This document shows, one piece after another, positions 36,736 to 46,426 of a DNA stretch of 64,000 bases. The position numbers and the translations under genes are program-made. The stretch covers positions 13,788,642 through 13,852,641 of the forward strand of contig OY759269.1 in assembly GCA_963662155.1 (NCBI GenBank), written 5' to 3'. The stretch comes from Lamellibrachia columna (lineage: Eukaryota > Annelida > Polychaeta > Sabellida > Siboglinidae). The notes beneath the pieces were generated by a model, which saw nothing but the letters and a program-made list of their open reading frames with translations, ran no database searches and had not been told where the DNA came from. The stretch's first letter is position 1, and every line of letters begins with the position of its first letter.

Positions 36736-37200
36736 ATGGCTATACTGAAACGCCACGTGGAGTATCTAAAGTACGCTGCGATTGATAACAGTTGGCTTGC
36801 AGCTGATCTGGCGGCTTCTGATCTACATGCTCCTGAGCTGGATCCGGCAGTCATGCTCTCTCGTTATGACGTTTGTCTACGTACTGTCGCTGATGCCCAT
36901 GTACCTCTCGTCTCACGGACTATCACGGTGAGGCCGATGACTCCGTGGCATACCAGCGAGCTGGCCGAAGGGAAACTTGCACTACGCCGTCCTGAACGCC
37001 ATTGGCGACGATCTGGCCTGACAGTCCATCGTCAGATTTACACGGATCTGCGAAACACATTCCGGAAGGCACTAAGGAAGGCACGGTCACAGTACTACCG
37101 ATCAGATTTCACGGAAGCTGGCGGCAACATGCGACGGATCTATACACACTGCTTGGCCGAGATGATAATCGGTCCTTTCCTGAAGGATAGTTTTGGTCTT
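36736..37200 (+). mobile_element. LINE ORF2 inter-domain fragment
   Basis: ORF 36736-37248 contains DVCLRTVADAHVPLVSRTI, VRPMTPWHTSEL, RRPERHWRRSG and DLRNTFRKALRKARSQYYRS. This is the linker between endonuclease and reverse transcriptase in CR1/L2-type LINEs (usual form HAPL...RP..PW). It ends where the minus-strand SGNH unit begins. Confidence 0.65.
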
Positions 37201-37893
37201 ACTCTGGTCTTTACTAAAATAGCATCCGCTGTTGGAGCCGTCCAGTAAATATCACCGGGAATTGTTTTGAAGAGCTCTGTGTCTAACTCAGGGATGACCG
37301 TCACATTTCTAAATGTATATAGACTGTCATTGAGCGCTGTGAGATTGCCCTTCAGTGTCTTGCCCAAGTGTGTTGGACAACTGATCTTAGAGATTACTAC
37401 ACGTGGCTTGGGGAACGTGTTTAGTGGCCCGTTGTGCTAGCTTCCTCATATTCGGTCTGGTGGTAGAACCTGTTTATCCCTACCGATAAGATCACGTTCC
37501 ATTTGCTCCTTCCATAACGCAATATGTGGCCTGTTTTATTGTGACGTATCTTATCGACCAGAAACGTCGGTGGTGGTGTCGATGCTGTTATGGTAATGGT
37601 GATATTGGTGTGCTGTTTAGCGAGGTGGGTGGTATTTCTGTAGGTGTTGAATGTGTCCTAGCCCCCTTGAATGATGTGTCTGGGGTTGTTGGAGAACTGT
37701 CCGAATGGTGTGAGAAATTAGAATTTATTCTCTTCCGAATCATGGGTAGATTCATAGAAGATTCACGGTGCGTGATTGATACCATTGTGGCACGCTGGGG
37801 GGCCGAGTGGGCCCTTAGTAGGCTGTTGAATAAAGTCTCACTCTCACTAGTCGGCGGCTCATCTGATGGGACATGTTAGTGCGTGCCTCTTCT

Positions 37894-38350
37894 GTTGCTA
37901 GGGCGCGTGGGGATGGTACTACGAGAGTCCGCGTGTGTTGCTTTGTTGTTACATGTTGCTAGGGCGAGTGGGGATGGTACTACGAGAGTCCGCGTGTGTC
38001 GCTTTGTTGTTACATGTTGTTAGGGCGCGTGGGGATGGTACTACGAGAGTCCGCGTGTGTTGCTTTGTTGTTACATGTTGCTAGGGCGAGTGGGGATGGT
38101 GCTACGAGAGTCCGCGTGTGTCGCTTTGTTGTTACATGTTGCTAGGGCGCGTGGGGATGGTACTACGAGAGTCCGCGTGTGTTGCTTTGTTGTTACATGT
38201 TGCTAGGGCGAGTGGGGATGGTGCTACGAGAGTCCGCGTGTGTCGCTTTGTTGTTACATGTTGCTAGGGCGCGTGGGGATGGTGCTACGAGAGTCCGCGT
38301 ATGTCGCTTTGTTGTTACATGTTGCTAGGGCGCGTGGGGATGGTACTACC
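37894..38350 (-). repeat. 61-bp minisatellite of unit 1
   Basis: GTTGCTAGGGCG landmarks recur at 37894, 37955, 38016 and 38077 and onward, a period of 61 bp with about seven units. The equivalent array in unit 2 has a 63-bp period; a 2-bp difference lies at TACTACGAGAG versus TACAACGGGAGAG. Confidence 0.95.
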
Positions 38351-39137
38351 CGAGTCCGCAGGCTTGTGCGGTGACAGCTATCAGTCAGGGAATCGACAGT
38401 TGTTTGGTTGAATGCCGCTAACGTGTCGGGTGGCCCTGCCTGTGTCGCTTTCGTGGTATTAATCGGGGATTCCCCTTCGCCGAGCTCGGTCACTGTCAAT
38501 TGGTCCATTGCCGCAGGGTATTTTTCAGTTTTCCCTACTGTCGTATTCGCGAAACTCCCCGTGTACTTACCCTCGTCGTTCCTGTATCTTACAGGTGGTG
38601 GCGTGTAGTCAGAAGACGAATCAGATAGGGGTGATTGGGATAGCTGGCCCAGCATGCCAATCTTCAGTTGCAGATCCCTACTAAATTACGACAACACCTT
38701 CCCGTTCATGTTGTTTCCCTTGCCGTCCGGTCCGGTCCCACAGCAGCCGCTTGACGCTACCAGTCTGAAGGATGCCCATGATGAGTGTTGTAACCTCCGC
38801 GTAAAGGCAGGGACGTTTGTCAACTTCCATCGTAGCATTTGCCAAATCAGTCCCTCAGCGTGGTCCCTCCATGTTCCGGTGGGGAACGGCCTGCTGAGCC
38901 GTCCTACATCCACTGCAGAATCCGCCCTGAAGATTGCTTCGACCAGGGGGCCCATGTCCAACAGTATGGCATGCGCATATGCCAAAGCATGTGTGTCAAA
39001 TGGGAAGGAAGCATTGTCGATGGAGTCATCAAAACAAACATTACAGGTAAAGCCGGGATGTGCTGGATCGTTAATAGTATTGATTTCAGACAGATATTAT
39101 TGTGAGTTGACAAAACGTTTTGATGTATCCTTTGTAT

Positions 39138-39150
39138 GGGGGGGGGGGGG
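39138..39150. repeat. Poly-G run
   Basis: Thirteen G in a row; the unit 2 equivalent near 41666 is shorter. Homopolymer length here may be assembly-sensitive. Confidence 0.9.
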
Positions 39151-39745
39151 CTCCCCGGCCCGAATTTGGATTGTCAGAACGTCGCAGGGCTTGGTCTATT
39201 ACTGTGATATGTTTACGTGGTTTCGGTGTCCCAGGTGGGGGAAGGGGGCTGACATCTGCTTGGCCGAAGCAGCCTACCCTTTGGAACGTTTCAGCTCCAT
39301 ACCTCTCGTTCCCTTCCCCGCCACAGCGAACAACCCCTTAAGCTTTCCCCGAATTTGTCGATTGTTTGTGTCTTTAGTTTATTTCCGAAACTGTTGTGTC
39401 CCCACTGAAGTGCCGTAATTCGGGCACCCCAGAACATCTCCCTTCTTGGGTTTAGGTCGCGTAGCCCTGCCATTACTGACCCCATAGTATTGTTACAGTG
39501 GTTCATCATTATTATTATTAATACAACCCTCTGCCTCCCAACTGCAGACGAAAATGCGTTGGGTGTGGGCATGTCATCTGTGAGGGTGTTCCATTCGATG
39601 ACGGTCTTTACAAAGAATGAACCTCTATATTGGTCAGTCTTGGTAGTGGGTACTTTGAAGCAGCCGCTGTTGTTGTTTACTTGTCTTTTTAGAACGATCC
39701 CTGTTGTTCGTCCGACTGTATTTTACTTTATCACTTTTTAAACTC

Positions 39746-42256
39746 ACTCCGTCTACCGACTAGTTTCGACGCTAAGATCTTCTTCGAGGTATATCTAAAA
39801 AAGATTCTAACGATGACATTTTTTATATGAACTGTCATTGAGAGCTGCTGTGTGACTGACCTTCTATGTCAGGCACACATGTGTTGGCCAATTGATCTTA
39901 GGGATTACTACACGTGACCTGGGGGGAACTGTTTAATGGCCCGTTGTGCTAGTTTCCTCATAATCGGTCTGGTGGTAGAACCTGTTTATCCCTACCGATA
40001 AGATTACGCTCCATTTGCTCCTTCCAGAATCCAATCTGTGGCCTTGTGTACTGTTTTATTGTGACGTATCTTATCGACCAGAACCGTCGGTGGTGGTGTC
40101 GATGCTGTTATGGTAGTAGGTCATACTTTGGTTTACACTTTCTTCCGGCGAGCGGAAGTCCATGTTCCTATCTGATTCCCCTGCACACGAGATAGGTGAT
40201 ACTGGTGCGCTGTTTAGCGAGGTGGGTGGTATTTATGTAGGTGCTGAATGTGTCCTAGCCCCCTTGAATGATGTGTCTGGGTTTGTTGGAGAACTGTCCG
40301 AATGGTGTGAGAAATTAGAATGTATTCTTTTCCGAATCATGGGTAGATTCATAGAGGATCCACGGTGTGTGATTGATACTTTTGGGCACGCTGGGGGGGG
40401 GCCGAATGGGCCCGTAGTAGGCTGTTGAATAAAGTCTCCCTGATCGGCGGCTCGTCTGATGGGACCTGTTAGCGTGCCTCTTTTGTTGCTAGGGCGCGTG
40501 GGGATGGTACAACGGGAGAGTCGGCGTGTGTCGCTTTGTTGTTATCTGTTGCTAGGGTGCGTGGGGATGGTACAACGGGAGAGTCCGCATGTGTCGCTTT
40601 GTTGTTATCTGTTGCTATGGCGCGTGGGGATGGTACAACGGGAGAGTCGGCGTGTGTCGCTTTGTTATCTGTTGCTATGGCGCGTGGGGATGGTACAACG
40701 GGAGAGTCGGCGTGTGTCGCTTTGTTGTTATCAGTTGCTATGGCGCGTGGGTATGGTACAACGGGAGAATCGGCGTGTGTCGCTTTGTTGTTATCTGTTG
40801 CTTAGGGCGCGTGGGGGTGGTACAACGGGAGAGTCGGCGTGTGTCGCTTTGTTGTTATCTGTCCGGGAATTCCCTTCGCAAGGTCTGGCGCCGCCCAGTG
40901 GCAAGCTTGCGTGTTGACAGCTATCAGTCAGGGAATCGTCAGTTGTTGGGTTGGCCGTGCCTGTGTCATTTTGATGGTACTAACCGGGGATTCCCCTTCG
41001 CCGAGCTCGGTCACTGTCAATTGGTCCATTGCCGAGGGTATTTTTCAGTTTTCCCTACTGTCGTATTCGCGAAACTCCCCGTGTACTTACCCTCGTCGTT
41101 CCTGTATCTTACAGGTGGTGGCGTGTAGTCAGAAGACGAATCAGATAGGGGTGATTGGGATAGCTGGCCCAGCATGCCAATCTTCAGTTGCAAATCCCTA
41201 CTAAATTGCGACAACACCTTCCCGTACATGTTGTTTCTCTTGCCGTCCGGTCCGGTCCCACAGCAGCCGCTTGACGCTACCAGTCTGAAGGATGCCCATG
41301 ATGAGTGTTGTAACCTCCGTGTAAAGGCAGGGACGTTTGTCATCTTGCATTGTAGCATTTGCCAAATCAGTCCCTCAGCGTGGTCCTCCATGTTCCAGTC
41401 TCCGTGGTGGGGAACGGCCTGCTGAGAGGTACTACATCCACTGCAGAATCCGCCCTGAAGATTGCTTCAACCAGGGGGCCCATGTCCAAGAGCATGGCAT
41501 GCGCATATGCCAAAGCATGTGTGTCAGATGGGAAGGAAGCATTGTCGAAGGAGTCATCAAAACAAACATTACAGGTAAAGCCGGGATGTGCTGGATCGTT
41601 AATAGTATTGATTTCAGACATATATGATTGTGAGTTGACAAAAAGTGTTGATGTTTTCTGTGTATGGGGGGGGGCTCCCCGGCCCAAATTTGGATTGTCA
41701 GAACGTCGCAGGGCTTGGCCTATTACTCTACTGCCCCGTGATATGTTTACGTGGTTTCGGTGTCCCCGATGGGGGAAGGGGGCTGACGTCTGCTTGGCCG
41801 AAGCAGCCTACCCTTTGGAACGTTTCAGCTCCATACATCTCGTTCCCTTCCCCGCCACAGCGAACAACCCCCTTAACTTTCCCCGAATTTGTCGATTGTT
41901 TGTGTCTTTAGTTTATTTCCGAAACTGTTGAGTCCCCACTGAAGTGCCGTAATTCGGGCACCCCAGAATATCTCCCTGCTTGGGTTTAGGTCGCGTAGCC
42001 CTGCCATTACTGACCCCATAGTAGTGTTACAGTGATTCAGCATTATTATTAATGCAACCCTCTGCCTCCCAACTGCAGACGAAAAGGCGTTGGGTGTGGG
42101 CATGTCAGGGTGTTCCATTCGATGACGGTCTTTACAAAGAATGAGCCTGTATATTGGTCAGCCTTGGTAGGGGGTACTTTGATGCAGCGGCTGTTGTTGT
42201 TTGCTTGTCTTTTAGAACAATCCCTGTTGTTCATCCTACTTTATCACTTTTTTTAA
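39746..42256 (-). mobile_element. SGNH-LINE tandem unit 2 (minus)
   Basis: Same order as unit 1, joined head to tail: RT tail at 42234-42060 (SFFVKTVIEWNTL), N-terminal block MAGLRDLNPSREIFWGARI, middle block at 41690-41017 with INTINDPAHPGFTCNVCFDD, a 63-bp minisatellite, then an SGNH remnant. ORF 41017-41391 (minus) is open through the middle block. Nucleotide identity to unit 1 is high over long stretches, so duplication or homogenisation is recent. Confidence 0.6.
40485..40862 (-). repeat. 63-bp minisatellite of unit 2
   Basis: About six units, spacing mostly 63 bp (40485, 40548, 40611, 40671, 40734). On the minus strand it codes a 21-residue repeat containing DSPVVPSPRAIATDNNKATH, open in frame. 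Confidence 0.9.
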
Positions 42257-44010
42257 CTCACTCCGTTTACCGACTAGTTTCGACGCTAAGGTCTTCTTCA
42301 AGGTATCTTTTTAAAAGATTCTAACGATGAAAATGTTTTATATGAACTGTCATTGAGAGCTGCTGTGTGACTGGCCTTCTATGTCAGGCACAAGTGTGTT
42401 GGCCAATTGATCTTAAGGATTACTACACGTGACCTGGGGAACTGTTTATTGACCCGTTGTGCTAGTTTTCTCATATTTGGTCTGGTGGTAGAACCTGGGT
42501 TGCTGTTCATGTCGTTTATCCCTACCGACAAGATTACGAAATCTGGGTAAAGCTCAGTTTGGGGCCCCATAATCTTACCCATTATTGTGTGTAAATGCGT
42601 TATCTGTGCCCCCGGATAATCCTCGGTCTGTACTTGGGTCTTGTGTTAATTCTACCCTCATTTGAAACTCCTATAACTAGGACCCCATTTATTCCTAACA
42701 GACCCCAATGGCCTTGTGAGATTTACAGATTTATTATGATGTATCTTATCGACCAGAAACGTCGGTGGTGGTGTCGATGTTGTGTTTGTTATGGTGGGGG
42801 TCGTATTCTGATTTACACTTTAATCCGACGAGCGGGAGTCCATGTTCCTATCCGATTCCCCTGCACACGAAATTGACGATAGTTGTGTGCTGCTTAGCGA
42901 GGTGGGTGGAATGTCTGTAGGTGTTGAGTGTGTTCTAGCCCCTTTGAATTATGTGTCTGGTGTTGTTTGAGAACTGTCCGAATGGTATGAAACGTTAGAC
43001 ATTAGTCTCTTCCGAATCGTGGATATATTCGTGGAGGATCCACGGTGCGTAATCGATACCACTGGGGCACGTTGGGGGAGGGGGGGGCAAAACTCTGAAA
43101 GGGCCTTTAGTAGGGAATCCATTGTGCTGATCTTGAGTGAATTTGCGTCACGGTTGGTGGCGTCCGTCATCGATGGACGTGGCGCTGGCGTGGTGGTTGG
43201 GGGGTGTGGGGGTTGGGGTGGGGGTGCTTTTGGGTGTGTCGCGTTGGTGCTTTTGTTTGGCCTCTCCACACTTCGGTATCAGCTGGGAACGCCATGGTTA
43301 GGCGCTCCACCTCCATAGCTGAGTCTGCTTGGAAAATTGCGTCGTACGCTAAGACATGTGTAACGGACGTACGCTAAGGCATGTGTACCGGACGGGAAGG
43401 AAGCATTGTCGAAATAATCGGTGAAACATACATTACATTGGAATCCGGGGTGGGCAGTGTCATTAGCTGTATTCTGAGAGATAGGGCTGTGATTTAATAA
43501 ATCGTTTGGATGTCTTGTATCCCTTATAGTTCACGCCGGGAAGCTCCCGCACCACGGCGTGAATTTGATGCCTCTTCCATTGGCCTTTGTTTATAAAACA
43601 CGGGAGCCCCGCTCGAATTTAAATTGGCGGAAAGTCGCGGGGATTGGTCAGGGACCTTTCTACCCCTTTCAGAAACCATGACGTGTTTTCGAGATTTCCG
43701 ACCTTGCAGTTTTCGGCTTAAGGTCCCGTTGGGGGGAGGGGGGGCAGATGCATGCTTGGCCGGTGCAACAACCTTTTGTAGAGCTTGGGCTCCCTATCCC
43801 TGGTTCCCTTCCCTGCTACAGAGTGTATTGTGAAAAATCCCCTTATTGTCTCCCCGAATTTCTCCATGGTTCATACATTGAGTTTCCCCACAAAATTCTT
43901 CCGTCCCCATTGCATCGCTGTAAGGCGTGCTCCCCAGAATATTTCCCTGGTAGGGTTTAGTTCCCGCAAGTTTGCCATTACTACCCCCATAGTGCTTAGC
44001 TTAGTCTTAG
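42257..44010 (-). mobile_element. SGNH-LINE tandem unit 3, most diverged
   Basis: Begins near 43990 with VMANLRELNPTREIFWGARL (compare units 1 and 2), runs through a Pro/Thr-rich linker ORF (42949-43269), and ends in the best SGNH region: VLVIGVSNEGRI near 42700 (block I) and YPDFVILSVGINDMNSNPG at 42490-42560 (G-x-N-D block). No minisatellite expansion is seen here. At least two frame changes lie within the SGNH part. Confidence 0.55.
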
Positions 44011-44014
44011 CAAT

Positions 44015-44930
44015 GGGCATTATGTCAGGTAACAGGCCGGTAATGTTTACTGAAGCGTATCATTGACTGGTGGACTATATACGCTGGGGACTGCTTTAAC
44101 TGGGGTAGGTCGATTGTAGTTCGCGAGGAGGCGGCTGCAATAATTAAGAGACGGCCGGTGATAAGTTGCGCGAAGGCAACTATACTGCAATTCATAAAAC
44201 ACGGTTGTTGTAGGTTGCAGAAAGCGACTGTACTGCAATTGTATGTCAGTAGAAAGCTGCGTGAAGTTAACAAAGTTACGAGAAAATAACTCGGTTGGAA
44301 GCGTGCAAGGAAACATATATAACAAATGGTGTGAATTGTTGGCATAGAGCTTGTCGGGTGACACGCCCTGTAATCGTATTTTGTATAATTTAAATGGTAA
44401 ACTGATATGATTATCATTGAGTTGTTATTCACGTGTATATGGTAATTATTTTCTGTCTGCGTGGTGATTGGGCTAAATTGTATCATACAGAACCAGTTTG
44501 GGCTGAATAGCCGAGAGTCATATACGCAGCAGAGGGCGAGCTGGAGCGTCGTGTGAGGGCGTGGTCGGTTGAGCGGCAGGAAAAGATGAACTGTCTGGGA
44601 ACCAGTGACACAAGTAGTGCGTGGACGGTGTTTAAGTGATAGGTAAATCGTTTTCATTATTTCATCTTAATTCAAGTTATACTCGCAGTGTAGCGAGGCG
44701 TTGGTTATTATTTTTTTTTTGTGGTAATTATGAAATTCTATATGTATGTATTGTATGATATAAATTCAGAAATTGAATGTAAATTAAACACGTTAACTGG
44801 CTGTTATAGTCTAATGGTAATATTTATTTACACGACCATTGCGCGAAAGTGTCACATGGTCCTTAGTGAATAATAAATTAGAGTAGTTCATAGAATAACC
44901 TACTATCTACCATCTCATTGACTGTGCCTA
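44015..44930. other. Unassigned region, possible element 5' end
   Basis: A 210-codon minus ORF (44025-44657) has no recognisable domain and a low-complexity composition, so I do not call it a gene. Short repeats around actgcaatt occur at about 44185-44240. It may be the 5'UTR of the SGNH-LINE. Confidence 0.4.
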
Positions 44931-44934
44931 GAAC

Positions 44935-45020
44935 TACAACACCCACATACAGTGATCGCACGTTCACCAAAGCAGCGGCTACTCTTTGGAACAGTTTGCC
45001 CGCTAACATTAGAAACTAAC
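44935..45020 (+). mobile_element. LINE C-terminal scrap
   Basis: Reads SDRTFTKAAATLWNSLPANI followed by RN and a stop, the common ending of LINE ORF2. Only about 85 bp are identifiable. Confidence 0.6.
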
Positions 45021-45089
45021 ATTTAGTGGTTAGTTTTTACTGGTGGCGCCCCAAGTGCCTAGTAACCGCACTATTTCCAGCAGGCCATC

Positions 45090-45720
45090 TGGTGCATCAG
45101 GGGTCATGCCCCCAGTTACACTTCCTGGTGTGTTACAGTGGTGTGTTACGAATGTAGGGCACAGTAATTTTAGGTGGGTAATTAAAAAAAATCATATATG
45201 TTGTGTTTGCTATGACCCTTTAATTGATTAGGACGTCACGAGCCTCGGTTTGAGAGCTGGTCGGGACTTCCGCCATGTTTTGAGATTAAACACGTGTGTG
45301 TGTGTGTTGTTTACCAACGTGTTCAGTTACATAGGTCCTGACACAACAATATCATCTGACATAACTGCATTTGAGCAGGCACATTCGCAAGTTTGCTGGT
45401 AGAACGTGTTGACAGTGTAACTGAGGACTTTTAGATGATTTCAATAGGCGGAAGGATTTTTGGCAATTTGTTTTACCACAATGCACGTGTGCGTAGTAAT
45501 TCATGCAGGAATTGGTAAACATTGACGGGCATGACACGTTCAGCCATTTAAAAAGAATTAAAAATGTATAATTTTTACTAAACTCGATCAGCATGTCAAT
45601 GAAATGATGATAACGGCAGGTAAGAAATTTCTGAATTGTTGATGGTCAAGTTTTCTTATAATCATGCAAAACGTTAACATGGCCACCGATGGGAAATGTA
45701 ACTGTATGCTGAACCCAAAC
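45090..45720 (+). repeat. Direct repeat 5' of the His-Me nuclease ORF
   Basis: Matches 49365-49822 in the same orientation with internal deletions. Landmarks are GTCATGCC, TGGTGTGTTACGAATGTAGG, a block around TTGCTGGTAGAAC and AACGTTAACATGGCCACC. The left copy runs directly into the nuclease ORF and probably represents its promoter/5' region. Confidence 0.75.
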
Positions 45721-45761
45721 AAGTACCCTGACAACGGAAATGCGCTAGTCATTGAACAGTC

Positions 45762-46148
45762 ATGGAGGAGAGTTTTTACCAAAGCTATAGTGCTAAAATG
45801 CACGAAAACGTGTGTCTGTCACCAAACAATGAGTGTATGCTGTGGACAGGCTGCACAAAAGGAAACATTTTTAAATACGGAGTTATTAATTGCCGATTCA
45901 GATGTGGCTACAGTCGTGCAGTGACAGTGCATAGGCTCAGTTACATGCTTCAACACAGAATCACACATGTTGACCCAGGCTTAGATGCTAGCCATCTATG
46001 CCATAACAGCCTGTGTGTGAAAGTAAGTCATATATTTATGGAGCCACACTCTGTAAATAATAGGCAATATTGTATGGTTCAGAACATTTGCTTTGGCCAT
46101 GGGGAATACCTCCAATGCCTGTTAGAGTTGAAATATAAACAATGGTAA
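45762..46148 (+). CDS. I-PpoI-like His-Me finger endonuclease
   Basis: Intact 128-codon ORF. It carries the zinc-loop signature of His-Me homing endonucleases (zf-His_Me_endon family): C25 in CMLWTGC, H78-x-C80 in ASHLCHN, C85, H90, N99/N100, then C104-x5-C110-x2-H113-x5-C119. Compared with I-PpoI, the general-base His, the metal-binding Asn and both zinc sites appear present, so nuclease activity is plausible. A longer reading may begin at 45664 (MQNVNMATDGKCNC...) in another frame, so a frameshift upstream or a later true start at 45762 are both possible. No intron is apparent. Neighbours are transposon remains; the ORF may belong to a mobile element or be a host gene of that origin. Confidence 0.7.
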   Translation: MEESFYQSYSAKMHENVCLSPNNECMLWTGCTKGNIFKYGVINCRFRCGYSRAVTVHRLSYMLQHRITHVDPGLDASHLCHNSLCVKVSHIFMEPHSVNNRQYCMVQNICFGHGEYLQCLLELKYKQW

Positions 46149-46426
46149 AAACTTTTTTTCGTTAGTTATGTAGAATGAACCGTCTCAAATCATCATCTCA
46201 ATCACTGATGTGCGTCAACGTCAGTTAGCCGTCATAGCTGATGTTGCATCGTGTATGTTGGTATCAATTTGTTCACATGATTTTCAGCACGTGGCGCCAT
46301 GTGTGGTGGTCTAAATCTGTCTGACTGCGATCGCAGGGTTGCCAGTAAGCAGGTAGTAGACGCTCCATGAAATGCAGAATGCTACAGTATTAGAATGTCG
46401 TGTGTGGATGCACAGTTCTTGTATGT
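46149..46426. other. Spacer between the nuclease ORF and the Mutator-like element
   Basis: No gene recognised. The nuclease stop codon and the transposase 3' end face each other across it. Confidence 0.5.

Larger units (their letters stand above)
37200..39745 (-). mobile_element. SGNH-LINE tandem unit 1 (minus)
   Basis: Read on the minus strand from 39745: an RT C-terminal tail (KTDQYRGSFFVKTVIEWNTL), a (TAA)n-like tail, an N-terminal block (MAGLRDLNPRREMFWGARI), a middle block (HALAYAHAILLDMGPLVEAI, QLSQSPLSDSSSDYTPPP), a 61-bp minisatellite, then an SGNH C-terminal block (NDSLYTFRNVTVIPELDTEL, GDIYWTAPTADAIL). Expected DxxH at the end of SGNH is D-I-Y-W, so the catalytic His is lost. It seems to be ORF1 of a LINE with most of ORF2 deleted. 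Frame changes are present. Confidence 0.55.

Noticed and set aside
38654..39418. 254-codon plus ORF over unit 1
   Set aside because: Antisense to the conserved minus-strand blocks, which carry the recognisable LINE features; the homologous plus ORF in unit 2 differs in frame.
40459..41128. Long plus ORFs (152 and 179 codons) over unit 2
   Set aside because: They are antisense to the minus-strand ORF1-like frame and stay open because the 63-bp repeat is a multiple of three.
44025..44657. 210-codon minus-strand ORF
   Set aside because: No domain, signal peptide or sensible composition; start lies in repeat-like sequence beside a LINE array. Likely chance or element UTR.
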